Shown: positions 14,745 to 15,624 of the stretch, piece by piece
Layout of the letters: each line of letters begins with the position of its first letter
How positions within the stretch are numbered: position 1 is the first letter of the stretch
Source: UBA724 sp964229545
Lineage (GTDB): Bacteria; Bacteroidota; Bacteroidia; Flavobacteriales; Flavobacteriaceae
Direction: 5' to 3'
Assembly: GCA_964229545.1 (NCBI GenBank)
Contig: CAXRDP010000075.1
Coordinates: 1 to 15,624, forward strand
Length of the DNA: 15,624 bases
Made by a program: the position numbers and the translations under genes
The notes under the pieces: generated by a model
What the model was told of the DNA's origin: nothing
What the model saw: the letters and a program-made list of their open reading frames with translations, nothing else
Database searches by the model: none

Positions 14745-14946
14745 TTTGCGTAAAAAATGGTTTTGGTTTGCGATTTTAGGACTGGCTTTGGTTGGTTTTG
14801 GTTTGAGCGTGCTTGGAGAAGCCATTATTGCCAAGTCTGGTGACGAGGCATGGTTTTTGTTGGGAACAATTGCATTGATTTTGGTAAATTCGGGTTTATG
14901 TTTTTTTGGAACAGCAGTAGGTTTACGTTACGGCAAGTCATCCTGA
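14737..14946 (+). CDS. Small two-helix membrane protein, function unknown
   Basis: A 69-residue protein: a basic start (LRKK), a first helix (WFWFAILGLALVGFGLSVLG), a short polar turn (EAIIAKSGDEAW) and a second helix (FLLGTIALILVNSGLCFFGT), ending in GLRYGKSS. No ATG is available in frame near the N-terminus. GTG at 14737 overlaps the ccsBA stop by 8 bases, and TTG at 14746, after the stop, is the alternative. Both give the same protein apart from three residues. I recall similar small proteins in flavobacteria but know no function. The overlaps with ccsBA upstream and the secreted protein downstream suggest co-translation. It could assist cytochrome c maturation, but that is only by position. 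Confidence 0.72.
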   Translation: MASLRKKWFWFAILGLALVGFGLSVLGEAIIAKSGDEAWFLLGTIALILVNSGLCFFGTAVGLRYGKSS

Positions 14947-15536
14947 CTTTGGGGTGCCTGATGGGCTCAATGCTATTGTTTTCCCAAGAAACCACCTCAG
15001 AAAACCCGTTTGAAACCCCGAACAAACCCATTTTAGGATTGCTCAACTCAGGAAATTCGGTTGAAGATTATTCTTTCTTAAATAAAAAAGAGGAGCCCAA
15101 ATCCACTCTTTTTGACAAAGAGCGGTTTTTAGACAATTCGGCACCCTATTTAAAACGCCTTCGCGAACGCGAAGAATCCAATGCCAACTTGGGCTATTTG
15201 GGCGACACCTATTTGGGTGATGTCAAAACCAATTCCAAAACAGCCGTGATTGTTTGTCGTGATTTTGAGTATGAGGACGGGGATCGCGTAGCTATTTCTT
15301 TAAACGATGAGGTGTTGCTGCCCAACCTATACTTAAAAAACAAATTTTTTGTGTTTGAAATTGAGTTAAAACCCGGTTTTAATAAGTTTGATTTTCAAGC
15401 GCTTAACCAAGGCTCCTCAGGTCCCAACACGGCTGAACTTCGGGTCTACGATGCGGACAAAAAACTGTTGGCCTCCAACCAATGGAATCTCTCCACAGGG
15501 GCAACGGCGACTTTTATTGTCGTTAAAGAGATGTAG
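14898..15536 (+). CDS. Secreted protein of unknown function
   Basis: A 212-residue exported protein. The ATG at 14898 gives a good signal peptide: MFFWNSSRFTLRQ with two arginines, then VILTLGCLMGSMLLFSQ. An upstream ATG at 14850 would put sixteen residues before this and is unlikely; the ATG at 14961 would leave too short a signal. The mature protein begins with a low-complexity polar part (ETTSENPFETPNKP, then NSVEDYSFLNKKEEPKSTLF) and a charged helix (LKRLREREE). From about residue 95 comes a compact beta-rich domain: YLGDVKTNSKTAVIVCRDFE, DGDRVAISLNDEVLLPN, GFNKFDFQALNQGSSGPNTA, ELRVYDADKKLLASNQWNLS and a final ATFIVVKE. The domain looks like a small beta-sandwich. I recall similar tails in flavobacterial proteins without a named family. 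Its start lies inside the 69-residue gene in another frame (49-base overlap), so the two are probably made together. Confidence 0.8.
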   Translation: MFFWNSSRFTLRQVILTLGCLMGSMLLFSQETTSENPFETPNKPILGLLNSGNSVEDYSFLNKKEEPKSTLFDKERFLDNSAPYLKRLREREESNANLGYLGDTYLGDVKTNSKTAVIVCRDFEYEDGDRVAISLNDEVLLPNLYLKNKFFVFEIELKPGFNKFDFQALNQGSSGPNTAELRVYDADKKLLASNQWNLSTGATATFIVVKEM

Positions 15537-15568
15537 GTTTCAGCTCCGCTTTGAAAATTTCACAAACA

Positions 15569-15599
15569 AAAAAACGCTTAAGCAAGCTTGGCGTTTTTT
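15569..15599. terminator. Bidirectional-looking intrinsic terminator
   Basis: AAAAAACGC (15569-15577) pairs with GCGTTTTTT (15591-15599) around a 13-base loop, giving a 9-bp stem with an A-run on one side and a T-run on the other. It lies 32 bases after the last stop codon and would end transcription of the ccsBA unit; the symmetric A and T runs also fit use from the opposite direction. The bases after it to 15624 show no gene. Confidence 0.7.
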
Positions 15600-15624
15600 C
15601 TTATTGTGGGATTTATTCGTGACC

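Noticed and set aside
1..15624. CRISPR, mobile element, toxin-antitoxin, tRNA or riboswitch
   Set aside because: No spaced repeats, transposase or integrase motifs, flanking target duplications, cloverleaf sequences or recognised aptamer patterns were seen; almost every base belongs to an identifiable gene.

Overview
The window looks like a chromosomal housekeeping segment from a member of the Bacteroidota, most likely the class Flavobacteriia. Four things point there: Bacteroidota-type TAnnTTTG -7 promoter boxes in front of several genes, no convincing Shine-Dalgarno sequences, a mitochondrial-type aconitase, and a ResB-CcsA fusion protein with the typical length and architecture of this group. 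I see no tRNA, rRNA, CRISPR array, insertion sequence or phage gene.

Left part (1-2377, minus strand): a three-gene operon reads leftward, made of a DUF3050 protein, a secreted M28 zinc peptidase and a secreted SOUL-family (heme-binding-like) protein. The SOUL gene runs off the left edge and carries an apparent one-base deletion near position 244. It is either a young pseudogene or a sequence error.

Centre left (2466-5571, plus strand): a 3-hydroxy-3-methylglutaryl-CoA lyase gene is divergent from the operon. After a well-formed promoter comes a porin-like beta-barrel gene, then a secreted FMN-binding protein with an SGAT flavinylation motif, then a four-helix membrane protein whose start overlaps the FMN gene by four bases. 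The last three may form an envelope redox module. This is the least-described part of the window.

Centre (5603-11572): IMP dehydrogenase (guaB), a parvulin-less SurA-N-like exported protein, a SurA-type chaperone/isomerase with two parvulin domains, and aconitase follow each other with gaps or overlaps of at most about 15 bases.

Right part (11625-15536): the 1039-residue ResB-CcsA cytochrome c biogenesis fusion is followed, with overlaps, by a 69-residue two-helix membrane protein and a secreted protein of unknown function. A bidirectional-looking terminator hairpin closes the unit at 15569-15599.

Functionally the window mixes central metabolism (guanine nucleotides, TCA cycle, HMG-CoA cleavage) with envelope biogenesis (SurA) and respiratory assembly (cytochrome c maturation, FMN protein). 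No spectacular new system is present. The best leads are the porin/FMN/membrane-protein trio, the conserved unknown pair after ccsBA, the hairpin over the ccsBA start, and the frameshifted SOUL gene.
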